A program made the translations under genes and the position numbers. This document shows positions 32,301 through 47,100 of a stretch of 64,000 nt of DNA, in pieces. The stretch is from Muricea muricata. Lineage: Eukaryota; Cnidaria; Anthozoa; Malacalcyonacea; Plexauridae. The DNA is taken from contig OY979722.1 in NCBI GenBank assembly GCA_963855995.1, positions 2,728,001 to 2,792,000 on the forward strand. Reading direction: 5' to 3'. The stretch's first letter is position 1; each line of letters starts with the position of its first letter. The notes under the pieces are model-generated. The model saw only the letters and a program-made list of their open reading frames with translations. It was not told the origin of the DNA and did not search any database.

Positions 32301-35025
32301 GGGTAAAACAATGAGCAAGCTGAATGATAACTAGAATTCATTTAAAGAACTCCGAACTAAAATTTTTCAAAAACAATGCGTCATTTGGACATTTCCACTA
32401 AGTTTCAATGAATTCCATTACAAATTGGACATTTTCAAAATTTCAGGTACAATTCTATAACAATTACCAATGAGGAAAAAGTTTGAAGAAGAGGTATCTC
32501 CCACTAAGCTTTTCCAAATATAATGAGACAACTCCAAAGTTAGTTTATTCTTAAGAGACCAGCGGTACAGTGATGCCTGCAAAATTTCAACTGATTTCGA
32601 TGAAAAATGGAAAGGTTATGAATCAAGACAGCTAGCACATTGAAACAGCCATTGAGAGGCTAAATGGGTAAAACAATGGGCAAGCTGAATGATAACTAGA
32701 ATTCATTTAAAGAACTCCGAACTGAGTTTTTTCACAAACAATGCGTCATTTGAACATTTCCACCAACTTTCAATGAATTCCATTACAAATTGGACATTTT
32801 CAAAATTTAAGGTACAATTCTATAACAATTACCAATGAGGAAAAAGTTTGAAGAAGAGGTATCTCCCACTAAGCTTTTCCAAATATAATAAGACAACTCC
32901 AAAGTTAGTTTATTCTTAAGAGACCAGCGGCACAGTGATGCGTGCTAAATTTCAACTGATTTCGATGAAAAATGGAAAGGTTATGAATCAAGACAGGTAG
33001 CACATTGAAAGAGCAATTGAGAGGCTAAATGGGTAAAACAATGGGCAAGCTGAATGATAACTAGAATTCATTTAAAGTTCTCCGAACTAAGTTTTTTCAC
33101 AAACAATGCGTCATTTGGACATTTCCACCAAGTTTCAATGAATTCCATTACAAATTGGACATTTTCAAAATTTAAGGTACAATTCTATAACAATTACCAA
33201 TGAGGAAAAAGTTTGAAGAAGAGGTATCTCCCACTAAGCTTTTCCAAATATAATGAGACAACTCCAAAGTTAGTTTATTCTTAAGAAACCAGCAGTACAG
33301 TGATGCGTGCAAAATTTCAACTGATTTCGATGAAAAATGGAAAGGTTATGAATCAAGACAGCTAGCACATTGAAAGAGCCATTGAAAGGCTAAATGGGTA
33401 AAACAATGGGCAAGCTGAATGATAACTAGAATTCATTTAAAGAACTCCGAACTAAGTTTTTTCACAAACAATGCGTAATTTGGACATTTCCACTAAGTTT
33501 CAATGAATTCCATTACAAATTGGACATTTTCAAAATTTAAGGTACAATTCTATAACAATTACCAATGAGGAAAAAGTTTGAAGAAGAGGTATCTCCCACT
33601 AAGCTTTTCCAAATATAATGAGACAACTCCAAAGTTAGTTAATTCATAAAAGACCAGCGGTACAGTGATGCGTGCTAAATTTCAACTGATTTCGATGAAA
33701 AATGGAAAGGTTATGAATCAAGACAGCTAGCACATTGAAAGAGCCATTGAGAGGCTAAATGGGTAAAACAATGAGCAAGCTGAATGATAACTAGAATTCA
33801 TTTAAAGAACTCCGAACTAAGTTTTTTCACAAACAATGCGTCATTTGGACATTTCCACTAAGTTTCAATGAATTCCATTACAAATTGGACATTTTCAAAA
33901 TTTCAGGTACAATTCTATAACAATTACCAATGAGGAAAAAGTTTGAAGAAGAGGTATCTCCCACTAAGCTTTTCCAAATATAATGAGACAACTCCAAAGT
34001 TAGTTTATTCTTAAGAGACCAGCGGTACAGTGATGCGTGCAAAATTTCAACTGATTTCGATGAAAAATGGAAAGGTTATGAATCAAGACAGCTAGCACAT
34101 TGAAAGAGCCATTGAGAGGCTAAATGGGTAAAACAATGGGCAAGCTGAATGATAACTAGAATTCATTTAAAGAACTCCGAACTGAGTTTTTTCACAAACA
34201 ATGCGTCATTTGGACATTTCCACCAAGTTTCAATGAATTCCATTACAAATTGGACATTTTCAAAATTTAAGGTACAATTCTATAACAATTACCAATGAGG
34301 AAAAAGTTTGAAGAAGAGGTATCTCCCACTAAGCTTTTCCAAATATAATAAGACAACTCCAAAGTTAGTTTATTCTTAAGAGACCAGCGGCACAGTGATG
34401 CGTGCTAAATTTCAACTGATTTCGATGAAAAATGGAAAGGTTATGAATCAAGACAGGTAGCACATTGAAAGAGCCATTGAGAGGCTAAATGGGTAAAACA
34501 ATGGGCAAGCTGAATGATAACTAGAATTCATTTAAAGTTCTCCGAACTAAGTTTTTTCACAAACAATGCGTCATTTGGACATTTCCACCAAGTTTCAATG
34601 AATTCCATTACAAATTGGACATTTTCAAAATTTAAGGTACAATTCTATAACAATTACCAATGAGGAAAAAGTTTGAAGAAGAGGTATCTCCCACTAAGCT
34701 TTTCCAAATATAATGAGACAACGCCAAAGTTAGTTTATTCTTAAAAGACCAGCGGTACAGTGATGCGTGCAAAATTTCAATTGATTTCGATGAAAAATGG
34801 AAAGGTTATGAATCAAGACAGCTAGCACATTGAAAGAGCCATTGAGAGGCTAAATGGGTAAAACAATGGGCAAGCTGAATGATAACTAGAATTCATTTAA
34901 AGAACTCCGAACTAAGTTTTTTCACAAACAATGCGTCATTTGGACATTTCCACTAAGTTTCAATGAATTCCATTACAAATTAGACATTTTCAAAATTTCA
35001 GGTACAATTCTATAACAATTATCAA
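28651..35025. repeat. 2.7-kb block duplicated 3650 bp (10 monomers) away
   Basis: 28651-31375 matches 32301-35025 at shared rare variants: TTTGAACATT (29100/32750), AAACCAGCAG (29636/33286), ACGCCAAAG (31071/34721), CAATTGATTTCG (31128/34778) and AATTAGACATT (31328/34978). The match stops at both sides, so this looks like a block duplication rather than a uniform 10-mer array. Confidence 0.8.
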
Positions 35026-36099
35026 TGAGGAAAAAGTTTGAAGAAGAGGTATCTCCCACTAAGCTTTTCCAAATATAATGAGACAACTCCAAAGTTAGTT
35101 TATTCTTAAGAGACCAGCAGTACAGTGATGCGTGCAAAATTTCAACTGATTTCGATGAAAAATGGAAAGGTTATGAATCAAGACAGCTAGCACATTGAAA
35201 GAGCCATTGAGAGGCTAAATGGGTAAAACAATGGGCAAGCTGAATGATAACTAGAATTCATTTCAAGAACTCCGAACTAAGTTTTTTCACAAACAATGCG
35301 TGATTTGGACATTTCCACTAAGTTTCAATGAATTCCATTACAAATTGGACATTTTCAAAATTTAAGGTACAATTCTATAACAATTACCAATGAGGAAAAA
35401 GTTTGAAGAAGAGGTATCTCCCACTAAGCTTTTCCAATTATAATGAGACAACTCCAAAGTTAGTTTATTCTTAAGAAACCAGCAGTACAGTGATGCGTGC
35501 AAAATTTCAACTGATTTCGATGAAAAATGGAAAGGTTATGAATCAAGACAGCTAGCACATTGAAAGAGCCATTGAGAGGCTAAATGGGTAAAACAATGGG
35601 CAAGCTGAATGATAACTAGAATTCATTTAAAGAACTCCGAACTAAGTTTTTTCACAAACAATGCGTCATTTGGACATTTCCACCAAGTTTCAATGAACTC
35701 CATTACAAATTGGACATTTTATAAATTTATGGTACAATTCTGTAACAATTACCAATGAGGAAAAAGTTTGAAGAAGAGGTATCTCCCACTAAGCTTTTCC
35801 AAATATAATGAGACAACTCCAAAGTTAGTTTATTCTTAAGAGACCAGCGGTACAGTGATGCGTGCAAAATTTCAACTGATTTCGATGAAAAATGGAAAGG
35901 TTATGAATCAAGACAGCTAGCACATTGAAAGAGCCATTGAGAGGCTAAATGGGTAAAACAATGGGCAAGCTGAATGATAACTAGAATTCATTTAAAGAAC
36001 TCCGAACTGAGTTTTTTCACAAACAATGCGTCATTTGGACATTTCCACTAAGTTTCAATGAATTCCATTACAAATTGGACATTTTCAAAATTTAAGGTA

Positions 36100-38100
36100 C
36101 AATTCTATAACAATTACCAATGAGGAAAAAGTTTGAAGAAGAGGTATCTCCCACTAAGCTTTTCCAAATATAATAAGACAACTCCAAAGTTAGTTTATTC
36201 TTAAGAGACCAGCGGTACAGTGATGCGTGCAAAAGTTTACTGATTTCGATGAAAAATGGAAAGGTTATTAATAAAGACTGGTAGCACATTGAAAGAGCCA
36301 TTGAGAGGCTAAATGGGTAAAACAATGGGCAAGCTGAATGATGACTAGAATTCATTTCAAGAACTCCGAACTAAGTTTTTTCACAAACAATGCGTCATTT
36401 GGACATTTCCACCAAGTTTCAATGAACTCCATTACAAATTGGACATTTTATAAATTTATGGTACAATTCTGTAACAATTACCAATGAGGAAAAAGTTTGA
36501 AGAAGAGGTATCTCCCACTAAGCTTTTCCAAATATAATGAGACAACTCCAAAGTTAGTTTATTCTTAAGAGACCAGCGGTACAGTGATGCGTGCTAAATT
36601 TCAACTGATTTCGATGAAAAATGGAAAGGTTATGAATCAAGACAGCTAGCACATTGAAAGAGCTATTGAGACGCTAAATGGGTAAAACAATGGGCAAGCT
36701 GAATGATAACTAGAATTCATTTCAAGAACTCCGAACTAAGTTTTTTCACAAACAATGCGTCATTTGGACATTTCCACCAAGTTTCAATGAATTCCATTAC
36801 AAATTGGACATTTTCACAATTTAAGGTACAATTCTATAACAATTACCAATGAGGAAAAAGTTTGAAGAAGAGGTATCTCCCACTAAGCTTTTCCAAATAT
36901 AATGAGACAACTCCAAAGTTAGTTTATTCTTAAGAGACCAGCGGTACAGTGATGCGTGCAAAATTTGAACTGATTTCGATGAAAAATGGAAAGGTTATGA
37001 ATCAAGACAGCTAGCACATTGAAAGAGCCATTGAGAGCCTAAATGGGTAAAACAATGGGCAAGCTGAATCATAACTAGAATTCATTTAAAGAACTCCGAA
37101 CTGAGTTTTTTCACAAACAATGCGTCATTTGGATATTTCCACCAAGTTTCAATGAATTCCATTACAAATTGGACATTTTCAAAATTTAAGGTACAATTCT
37201 ATAACAATTACCAATGAGGAAAAAGTTTGAAGAAGAGGTATCTCCCACTAAGCTTTTTAAATATAATGAGACAACTCCAAAATTAGTTTATTTATAAGAG
37301 ACCAGCGGTACAGTGATGCGTGAAAAATTTCAACTGATTTCGATGAAAAATGGAAAGGTTATGAATCAAGACAGCTAGCACATTGAAAGAGCCATTGAGA
37401 GGCTAAATGGGTAAAACAATGGGCAAGCTGAATGAAAACTAGAATTCATTTAAAGAACTCCGAACTGAGTTTTTTCACAAACAATGCGTCATTTGGACAT
37501 TTCCACCAAGTTTCAATGAATTCCATTACAAATTGGACATTTTCAAAATTTAAGGTACAATTCTATAACAATTACCAATGAGGAAAAAGTTTGAAGAAGA
37601 GGTATCTCCCACTAAGCTTTTCCAAATATAATGAGACAACTCCAAAGTTAGTTTATTCTTAAGAGACCAGCGGTACAGTGATGCGTGCAAAATTTCAACT
37701 GATTTCGATGAAAAATGGAAAGGTTATGAATCAAGACAGCTAGCACATTGAAAGAGCAAATGAGACGCTAAATGGGTAAAACAATGGGCAAGCTGAATGA
37801 TAAGTAGAATTCATTTAAAGAACTCCGAACTAAGTTTTTTCACAAACAATGCGTCATTTGGACATTTCCACCAAGTTTCAATGAATTCCATTACAAATTG
37901 GACATTTTCAAAATTTAAGGTACAATTCTATAACAATTACCAATGAGGAAAAAGTTTGAAGAAGAGGTATCTCCCACTAAGCTTTTCCAAATATGAGACA
38001 ACTCCAAACTTAGTTTATTCTTAAGAGACCAGCGGTACAGTGATGCGTGCTAAATTTCAACTGATTTCGATGAAAAATGGAAAGGTTATGAATCAAGACA
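36100..38100. repeat. Domain boundary inside the array, indel-rich monomers
   Basis: Three of the four clear length-changing mutations fall here: one base lost in GCAAAAGTTTACTG near 36,235, one near 37,253 (GCTTTTTAAATA), and three near 37,995 (CAAATATGAGAC). Left of it the AACTAAAATTTTTC variant is frequent. From 35.7 kb on the ATAAATTTATGG...CTGTAAC variant first appears and the left-hand variants disappear. Confidence 0.7.
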
Positions 38101-41100
38101 GCTAGCACATTGAAAGAGCCATTGAGAGGCTAAATGGGTAAAACAATGGGCAAGCTGAATAAAAACTAGAATTGATTTAAAGAACTCCGAACTGAGTTTT
38201 TTCACAAACAATGCGTCATTTGGACATTTCCACCAAGTTTCAATGAATTCCATTACAAATTGGACATTTTCAAAATTTAAGGTACAATTCTATAACAATT
38301 ACCAATGAGGAAAAAGTTTGAAGAAGAGGTATCTCCCACTAAGCTTTTCCAAATATAATGAGACAACTCCAAAGTTAGTTTATTCTTAAGAGACCAGCGG
38401 TACAGTGATGCGTGCAAAATTTCAACTGATTTCGATGAAAAATGGAAAGGTTATGAATCAAGACAGCTAGCACATTGAAAGAGCCATTGAGAGGCTAAAT
38501 GGGTAAAACAATGGGCAAGCTGAATGATAACTAGAATTCATTTAAAGAACTCCGAACTGAGTTTTTTCACAAACAATGCGTCATTTGGACATTTCCACTA
38601 AGTTTCAATGAATTCCATTACAAATTGGACATTTTCAAAATTTAAGGTACAATTCTATAACAATTACCAATGAGGAAAAAGTTTGAAGAAGAGGTATCTC
38701 CCACTAAGCTTTTCCAAATATAATAAGACAACTCCAAAGTTAGTTTATTCTTAAGAGACCAGCGGTACAGTGATGCGTGCAAAATTTCAACTGATTTCGA
38801 TGAAAAATGGAAAGGTTATGAATCAAGACTGGTAGCACATTGAAAGAGCCATTGAGAGGCTAAATGGGTAAAACAATGGGCAAGCTGAATGATGACTAGA
38901 ATTCATTTCAAGAACTCCGAACTAAGTTTTTTCACAAACAATGCGTCATTTGGACATTTCCACCAAGTTTCAATGAATTCCATTACAAATTGGACATTTT
39001 CAAAATTTAAGGTACAATTCTATAACAATTACCAATGAGGAAAAAGTTTGAAGAAGAGGTATCTCCCACTAAGCTTTTCCAAATATAATGAGACAACTCC
39101 AAAGTTAGTTTATTCTTAAGAGACCAGCGGTACAGTGATGCGTGCAAAATTTGAACTGATTTCGATGAAAAATGGAAAGGTTATGAATCAAGACAGCTAG
39201 CACATTGAAAGAGCCATTGAGAGGCTAAATGGGTAAAACAATGGGCAAGCTGAATCATAACTAGAATTCATTTAAAGAACTCCGAACTGAGTTTTTTCAC
39301 AAACAATGCGTCATTTGGACATTTCCACCAAGTTTCAATGAATTCCATTACAAATTGGACATTTTCAAAATTTAAGGTACAATTCTATAACAATTACCAA
39401 TGAGGAAAAAGTTTGAAGAAGAGGTATCTCCCACTAAGCTTTTCCAAATATAATGAGACAACTCCAAAATTAGTTTATTCTTAAGAGACCAGCGGTACAG
39501 TGATGCGTGAAAAATTTCAACTGATTTCGATGAAAAATGGAAAGGTTATGAATCAAGACAGCTAGCACATTGAAAGAGCCATTGAGAGGCTAAATAGGTA
39601 AAACAATCGGCAAGCTGAATGAAAACTAGAATTCATTTAAAGAACTCCGAACTGAGTTTTTTCACAAACAATGCGTCATTTGGACATTTCCACCAAGTTT
39701 CAATGAATTCCATTACAAATTGGACATTTTCAAAATTTAAGGTACAATTCTATAACAATTACCAATGAGGAAAAAGTTTGAAGAAGAGGTATCTCCCACT
39801 AAGCTTTTCCAAATATAATGAGACAACTCCAAAGTTAGTTTATTCTTAAGAGACCAGCGGTACAGTGATGCGTGCAAAATTTCAACTGATTTCGATGAAA
39901 AATGGAAAGGTTATGAATCAAGACAGCTAGCACATTGAAAGAGCCATTGAGAGGCTAAATGGGTAAAACAATGGGCAAGCTGAATGATAACTAGAATTCA
40001 TTTAAAGAACTCCGAACTGAGTTTTTTCACAAACAATGCGTCATTTAGACATTTCCACCAAGTTTCAATGAATTCCATTACAAATTGGACATTTTTAAAA
40101 TTTAAGGTACAATTCTATAACAATTACCAATGAGGAAAAAGTTTGAAGAAGAGGTATCTCCCACTAAGCTTTTCCAAATATAATAAGACAACTCCAAAGT
40201 TAGTTTATTCTTAAGAGACCAGCGGTACAATGATGCGTGCAAAATTTCAACTGATTTCGATGAAAAATGGAAAGGTTATGAATCAAGACTGGTAGCACAT
40301 TGAAAGAGCCATTGAGAGGCTAAATGGGTAAAACAATGGGCAAGCTGAATGATAACTAGAATTCATTTCAAGAACTCCGAACTAAGTTTTTTCACAAACA
40401 ATGCGTCATTTGGACATTTCCACCAAGTTTCAATGAACTCCATTACAAATTGGACATTTTATAAATTTATGGTACAATTCTGTAACAATTACCAATGAGG
40501 AAAAAGTTTGAAGAAGAGGTATCTCCCACTAAGCTTTTCCAAATATAATGAGACAACTCCAAAGTTAGTTAATTCATAAAAGACCAGCGGTACAGTGATG
40601 CGTGCTAAATTTCAACTGATTTCGATGAAAAATGGAAAGGTTATGAATCAAGACAGCTAGCACATTGAAAGAGCCATTGAGAGGCTAAATGGGTAAAACA
40701 ATGGGCAAGCTGAATGATAACTAGAATTCATTTAAAGAACTCCAAACTGAGTTTTTTCACAAACAATGCGTCATTTGGACATTTCCACCAAGTTTCAATG
40801 AATTCCATTACAAATTGGACATTTTCAAAATTTAAGGTACAATTCTATAACAATTACCAATGAGGAAAAAGTTTGAAGAAGAGGTATCTCCCACTAAGCA
40901 TTTCCAAATATAATAAGACAACTCCAAAGTTAGTTTATTCTTAAGAGACCAGCGGTACAGTGATGCGTGCAAAATTTCAACTGATTTCGATGAAAAATGG
41001 AAAGGTTATGAATCAAGACTGGTAGCACATTGAAAGAGCCATTGAGAGGCTAAATGGGTAAAACAATGGGCAAGCTGAATGATAACTAGAATTCATTTCA

Positions 41101-44100
41101 AGAACTCCGAACTAAGTTTTTTCACAAACAATGCGTCATTTGGACATTTCCACTAAGTTTCAATGAACTCCATTACAAATTGGACATTTTATAAATTTAT
41201 GGTACAATTCTGTAACAATTACCAATGAGGAAAAAGTTTGAAGAAGAGGTATCTCCCACTAAGCTTTTCCAAATATAATGAGACAACTCCAAAGTTAGTT
41301 TATTCTTAAGAGACCAGCGGTACAGTGATGCGTGCAAAATTTCAACTGATTTCGATGAAAAATGGAAAGGTTATGAATCAAGACAGCTAGCACATTGAAA
41401 GAGCCATTGAGAGGCTAAATGGGTAAAACAATGGGCAAGCTGAATGATAACTAGAATTCATTTCAAGAACTCCGAACTAAGTTTTTTCACAAACAATGCG
41501 TCATTTGGACATTTCCACCAAGTTTCAATGAACTCCATTACAAATTAGACATTTTATAAATTTATGGTACAATATTGTAACAATTACCAATGAGGAAAAA
41601 GTTTGAAGAAGAGGTATCTCCCACTAAGCTTTTCCAAATATAATGAGACAACTCCAAAGTTAGTTAATTCATAAAAGACCAGCGGTACAGTGATGCGTGC
41701 TAAATTTCAACTGATTTCGATGAAAAATGGAAAGGTTATGAATCAAGACAGCTAGCACATTGAAAGAGCTATTGAGAGGCTAAATGGGTAAAACAATGGG
41801 CAAGCTGAATGATAACTAGAATTCATTTAAAGAACTCCGAACTGAGTTTTTTCACAAACAATGCGTCATTTGGACATTTCCACCAAGTTTCAATGAATTC
41901 CATTACAAATTGGACATTTTCAAAATTTAAGGTACAATTCTATAACAATTACCAATGAGGAAAAAGTTTGAAGAAGAGGTATCTCCCACTAAGCTTTTCC
42001 AAATATAATAAGACAACTCCAAAGTTAGTTTATTCTTAAGAGACCAGCGGTACAGTGATGCGTGCAAAATTTCAACTGATTTCGATGAAAAATGGAAAGG
42101 TTATGAATCAAGACTGGTAGCACATTGAAAGAGCCATTGAGAGGCTAAATGGGTAAAACAATGGGCAAGCTGAATGATGACTAGAATTCATTTCAAGAAC
42201 TCCGAACTAAGTTTTTTCACAAACAATGCGTCATTTGGACATTTCCACCAAGTTTCAATGAACTCCATTACAAATTGGACATTTTATAAATTTATGGTAC
42301 AATTCTGTAACAATTACCAATGAGGAAAAAGTTTGAAGAAGAGGTATCTCCGACTAAGCTTTTCCAAATATAATGAGACAACTCCAAAGTTAGTTTATTC
42401 TTAAGAGACCAGCGGTACAGTGATGCGTGCTAAATTTCAACTGATTTCGATGAAAAATGGAAAGGTTATGAATCAAGACAGCTAGCACATTGAAAGAGCT
42501 ATTGAGAGGCTAAATGGGTAAAACAATGGGCAAGCTGAATGATAACTAGAATTCATTTCAACAACTCCGAACTAAGTTTTTTCACAAACAATGCGTCATT
42601 TGGACATTTCCACCAAGTTTCAATGAATTCCATTACAAATTGGACATTTTCAAAATTTAAGGTACAATTCTATAACAATTACCAATGAGGAAAAAGTTTG
42701 AAGAAGAGGTATCTCCCACTAAGCTTTTCCAAATATAATGAGACAACTCCAAAGTTAGTTTATTCTTAAGAGACCAGCGGTACAGTGATGCGTGCAAAAT
42801 TTGAACTGATTTCGATGAAAAATGGAAAGGTTATGAATCAAGACAGCTAGCACATTGAAAGAGCCATTGAGAGGCTAAATGGGTAAAACAATGGGCAAGC
42901 TGAATCATAACTAGAATTCATTTAAAGAACTCCGAACTGAGTTTTTTCACAAACAATGCGTCATTTGGACATTTCCACCAAGTTTCAATGAATTCCATTA
43001 CAAATTGGACATTTTCAAAATTTAAGGTACAATTCTATAACAATTACCAATGAGGAAAAAGTTTGAAGAAGAGGTATCTCCCACTAAGCTTTTCCAAATA
43101 TAATGAGACAACTCCAAAATTAGTTTATTCTTAAGAGACCAGCGGTACAGTGATGCGTGCTAAATTTCAACTGATTTCGATGAAAAATGGAAAGGTTATG
43201 AATCAAGACTTCTAGCACATTGAAAGAGCCATTGAGAGGCTAAATGGGTAAAACAATGGGCAAGCTGAATAAAAACTAGAATTCATTTAAAGAACTCCGA
43301 ACTGAGTTTTTTCACAAACAATGCGTCATTTGGACATTTCCACCAAGTTTCAATGAATTCCATTACAAATTGGACATTTTCAAAATTTAAGGTACAATTC
43401 TATAACAATTACCAATGAGGAAAAAGTTTGAAGAAGAGGTATCTCCCACTAAGCTTTTCCAAATATAATGAGACAACTCCAAAGTTAGTTTATTCTTAAG
43501 AGACCAGCGGTACAGTGATGCGTGCAAAATTTCAACTGATTTCGATGAAAAATGGAAAGGTTATGAATCAAGACAGCTAGCACATTGAAAGAGCCATTGA
43601 GAGGCTAAATGGGTAAAACAATGGGCAAGCTGAATGATAACTAGAATTCATTTCAAGAACTCCGAACTAAGTTTTTTCACAAACAATGCGTCATTTGGAC
43701 ATTTCCACCAAGTTTCAATGAACTCCATTACAAATTGGACATTTTATAAATTTATGGTACAATTCTGTAACAATTACCAATGAGGAAAAAGTTTGAAGAA
43801 GAGGTATCTCCCACTAAGCTTTTCCAAATATAATGAGACAACTCCAAAGTTAGTTAATTCATAAAAGACCAGCGGTACAGTGATGCGTGCTAAATTTCAA
43901 CTGATTTCGATGAAAAATGGAAAGGTTATGAATCAAGACAGCTAGCACATTGAAAGAGCCATTGAGAGGCTAAATGGGTAAAAAAATGGGCAAGCTGAAT
44001 GATAACTAGAATTCATTTAAAGAACTCCGAACTGAGTTTTTTCACAAACAATGCGTCATTTGGACATTTCCACCAAGTTTCAATGAATTCCATTACAAAT

Positions 44101-47100
44101 TGGACATTTTCAAAATTTAAGGTACAATTCTATAACAATTACCAATGAGGAAAAAGTTTGAAGAAGAGGTATCTCCCACTAAGCTTTTCCAAATATAATA
44201 AGACAACTCCAAAGTTAGTTTATTCTTAAGAGACCAGCGGTACAGTGATGCGTGCAAAATTTCAACTGATTTCGATGAAAAATGGAAAGGTTATGAATCA
44301 AGACTGGTAGCACATTGAAAGAGCCATTGAGAGGCTAAATGGGTAAAACAATGGGCAAGCTGAATGATGACTAGAATTCATTTCAAGAACTCCGAACTAA
44401 GTTTTTTCACAAACAATGCGTCATTTGGACATTTCCACCAAGTTTCAATGAACTCCATTACAAATTGGACATTTTATAAATTTATGGTACAATTCTGTAA
44501 CAATTACCAATGAGGAAAAAGTTTGAAGAAGAGGTATCTCCGACTAAGCTTTTCCAAATATAATGAGACAACTCCAAAGTTAGTTTATTCTTAAGAGACC
44601 AGCGGTACAGTGATGCGTGCTAAATTTCAACTGATTTCGATGAAAAATGGAAAGGTTATGAATCAAGACAGCTAGCACATTGAAAGAGCTATTGAGAGGC
44701 TAAATGGGTAAAACAATGGGCAAGCTGAATGATAACTAGAATTCATTTCAACAACTCCGAACTAAGTTTTTTCACAAACAATGCGTCATTTGGACATTTC
44801 CACCAAGTTTCAATGAATTCCATTACAAATTGGACATTTTCAAAATTTAAGGTACAATTCTATAACAATTACCAATGAGGAAAAAGTTTGAAGAAGAGGT
44901 ATCTCCCACTAAGCTTTTCCAAATATAATGAGACAACTCCAAAGTTAGTTTATTCTTAAGAGACCAGCGGTACAGTGATGCGTGCAAAATTTGAACTGAT
45001 TTCGATGAAAAATGGAAAGGTTATGAATCAAGACAGCTAGCACATTGAAAGAGCCATTGAGAGGCTAAATGGGTAAAACAATGGGCAAGCTGAATCATAA
45101 CTAGAATTCATTTAAAGAACTCCGAACTGAGTTTTTTCACAAACAATGCGTCATTTGAACATTTCCACCAAGTTTCAATGAATTCCATTACAAATTGGAC
45201 ATTTTCAAAATTTAAGGTACAATTCTATAACAATTACCAATGAGGAAAAAGTTTGAAGAAGAGGTATCTCCCACTAAGCTTTTCCAAATATAATGAGACA
45301 ACTCCAAAGTTAGTTTATTCTTAAGAGACCAGCGGTACAGTGATGCGTGCAAAATTTCAACTGATTTCGATGAAAAATGGAAAGGTTATGAATCAAGACA
45401 GCTAGCACATTGAAAGAGCCATTGAGAGGCTAAATGGGTAAAACAATGGGCAAGCTGAATGATAACTAGAATTCATTTCAAGAACTCCGAACTAAGTTTT
45501 TTCACAAACAATGCGTCATTTGGACATTTCCACAAAGTTTCAATGAACTCCATTACAAATTGGACATTTTATAAATTTATGGTACAATTCTGTAACAATT
45601 ACCAATGAGGAAAAAGTTTGAAGAAGAGGTATCTCCGACTAAGCTTTTCCAAATATAATGAGACAACTCCAAAGTTAGTTTATTCTTAAGAGACCAGCGG
45701 TACAGTGATGCGTGCTAAATTTCAACTGATTTCGATGAAAAATGGAAAGGTTATGAATCAAGACAGCTAGCACATTGAAAGAGCTATTGAGAGGCTAAAT
45801 GGGTAAAACAATGGGCAAGCTGAATGATGACTAGAATTCATTTCAACAACTCCGAACTAAGTTTTTTCACAAACAATGCGTCATTTGGACATTTCCACCA
45901 AGTTTCAATGAATTCCATTACAAATTGGACATTTTCAAAATTTAAGGTACAATTCTATAACAATTACCAATGAGGAAAAAGTTTGAAGAAGAGGTATCTC
46001 CCACTAAGCTTTTCCAAATATAATGAGACAACTCCAAAGTTAGTTTATTCTTAAGAGACCAGCGGTACAGTGATGCGTGCAAAATTTCAACTGATTTCGA
46101 TGAAAAATGGAAAGGTTATGAATCAAGACAGCTAGCACATTGAAAGAGCCATTGAGAGGCTAAATGGGTAAAACAATGGGCAAGCTGAATCATAACTAGA
46201 ATTCATTTAAAGAACTCCGAACTGAGTTTTTTCACAAACAATGCGTCATTTGAACATTTCCACCAAGTTTCAATGAATTCCATTACAAATTGGACATTTT
46301 CAAAATTTAAGGTACAATTCTATAACAATTACCAATGAGGAAAAAGTTTGAAGAAGAGGTATCTCCCACTAAGCTTTTCCAAATATAATGAGACAACTCC
46401 AAAGTTAGTTTATTCTTAAGAGACCAGCGGTACAGTGATGCGTGCAAAATTTCAACTGATTTCGATGAAAAATGGAAAGGTTATGAATCAAGACAGCTAG
46501 CACATTGAAAGAGCCATTGAGAGGCTAAATGGGTAAAACAATGGGCAAGCTGAATGATAACTAGAATTCATTTCAAGAACTCCGAACTAAGTTTTTTCAC
46601 AAACAATGCGTCATTTGGACATTTCCACCAAGTTTCAATGAACTCCATTACAAATTGGACATTTTATAAATTTATGGTACAATTCTGTAACAATTACCAA
46701 TGAGGAAAAAGTTTGAAGAAGAGGTATCTCCCACTAAGCTTTTCCAAATATAATGAGACAACTCCAAAGTTAGTTAATTCATAAAAGACCAGCGGTACAG
46801 TGATGCGTGCTAAATTTCAACTGATTTCGATGAAAAATGGAAAGGTTATGAATCAAGACAGCTAGCACATTGAAAGAGCCATTGAGAGGCTAAATGGGTA
46901 AAACAATGGGCAAGCTGAATGATAACTAGAATTCATTTAAAGAACTCCGAACTGAGTTTTTTCACAAACAATGCGTCATTTGGACATTTCCACCAAGTTT
47001 CAATGAATTCCATTACAAATTGGACATTTTCAAAATTTAAGGTACAATTCTATAACAATTACCAATGAGGAAAAAGTTTGAAGAAGAGGTATCTCCCACT

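Noticed and set aside
36092..36355. 87-codon minus-strand frame within the satellite
   Set aside because: It exists because of local indels and substitutions in one monomer; other monomers have stops there. No codon-level conservation and no recognisable domain.
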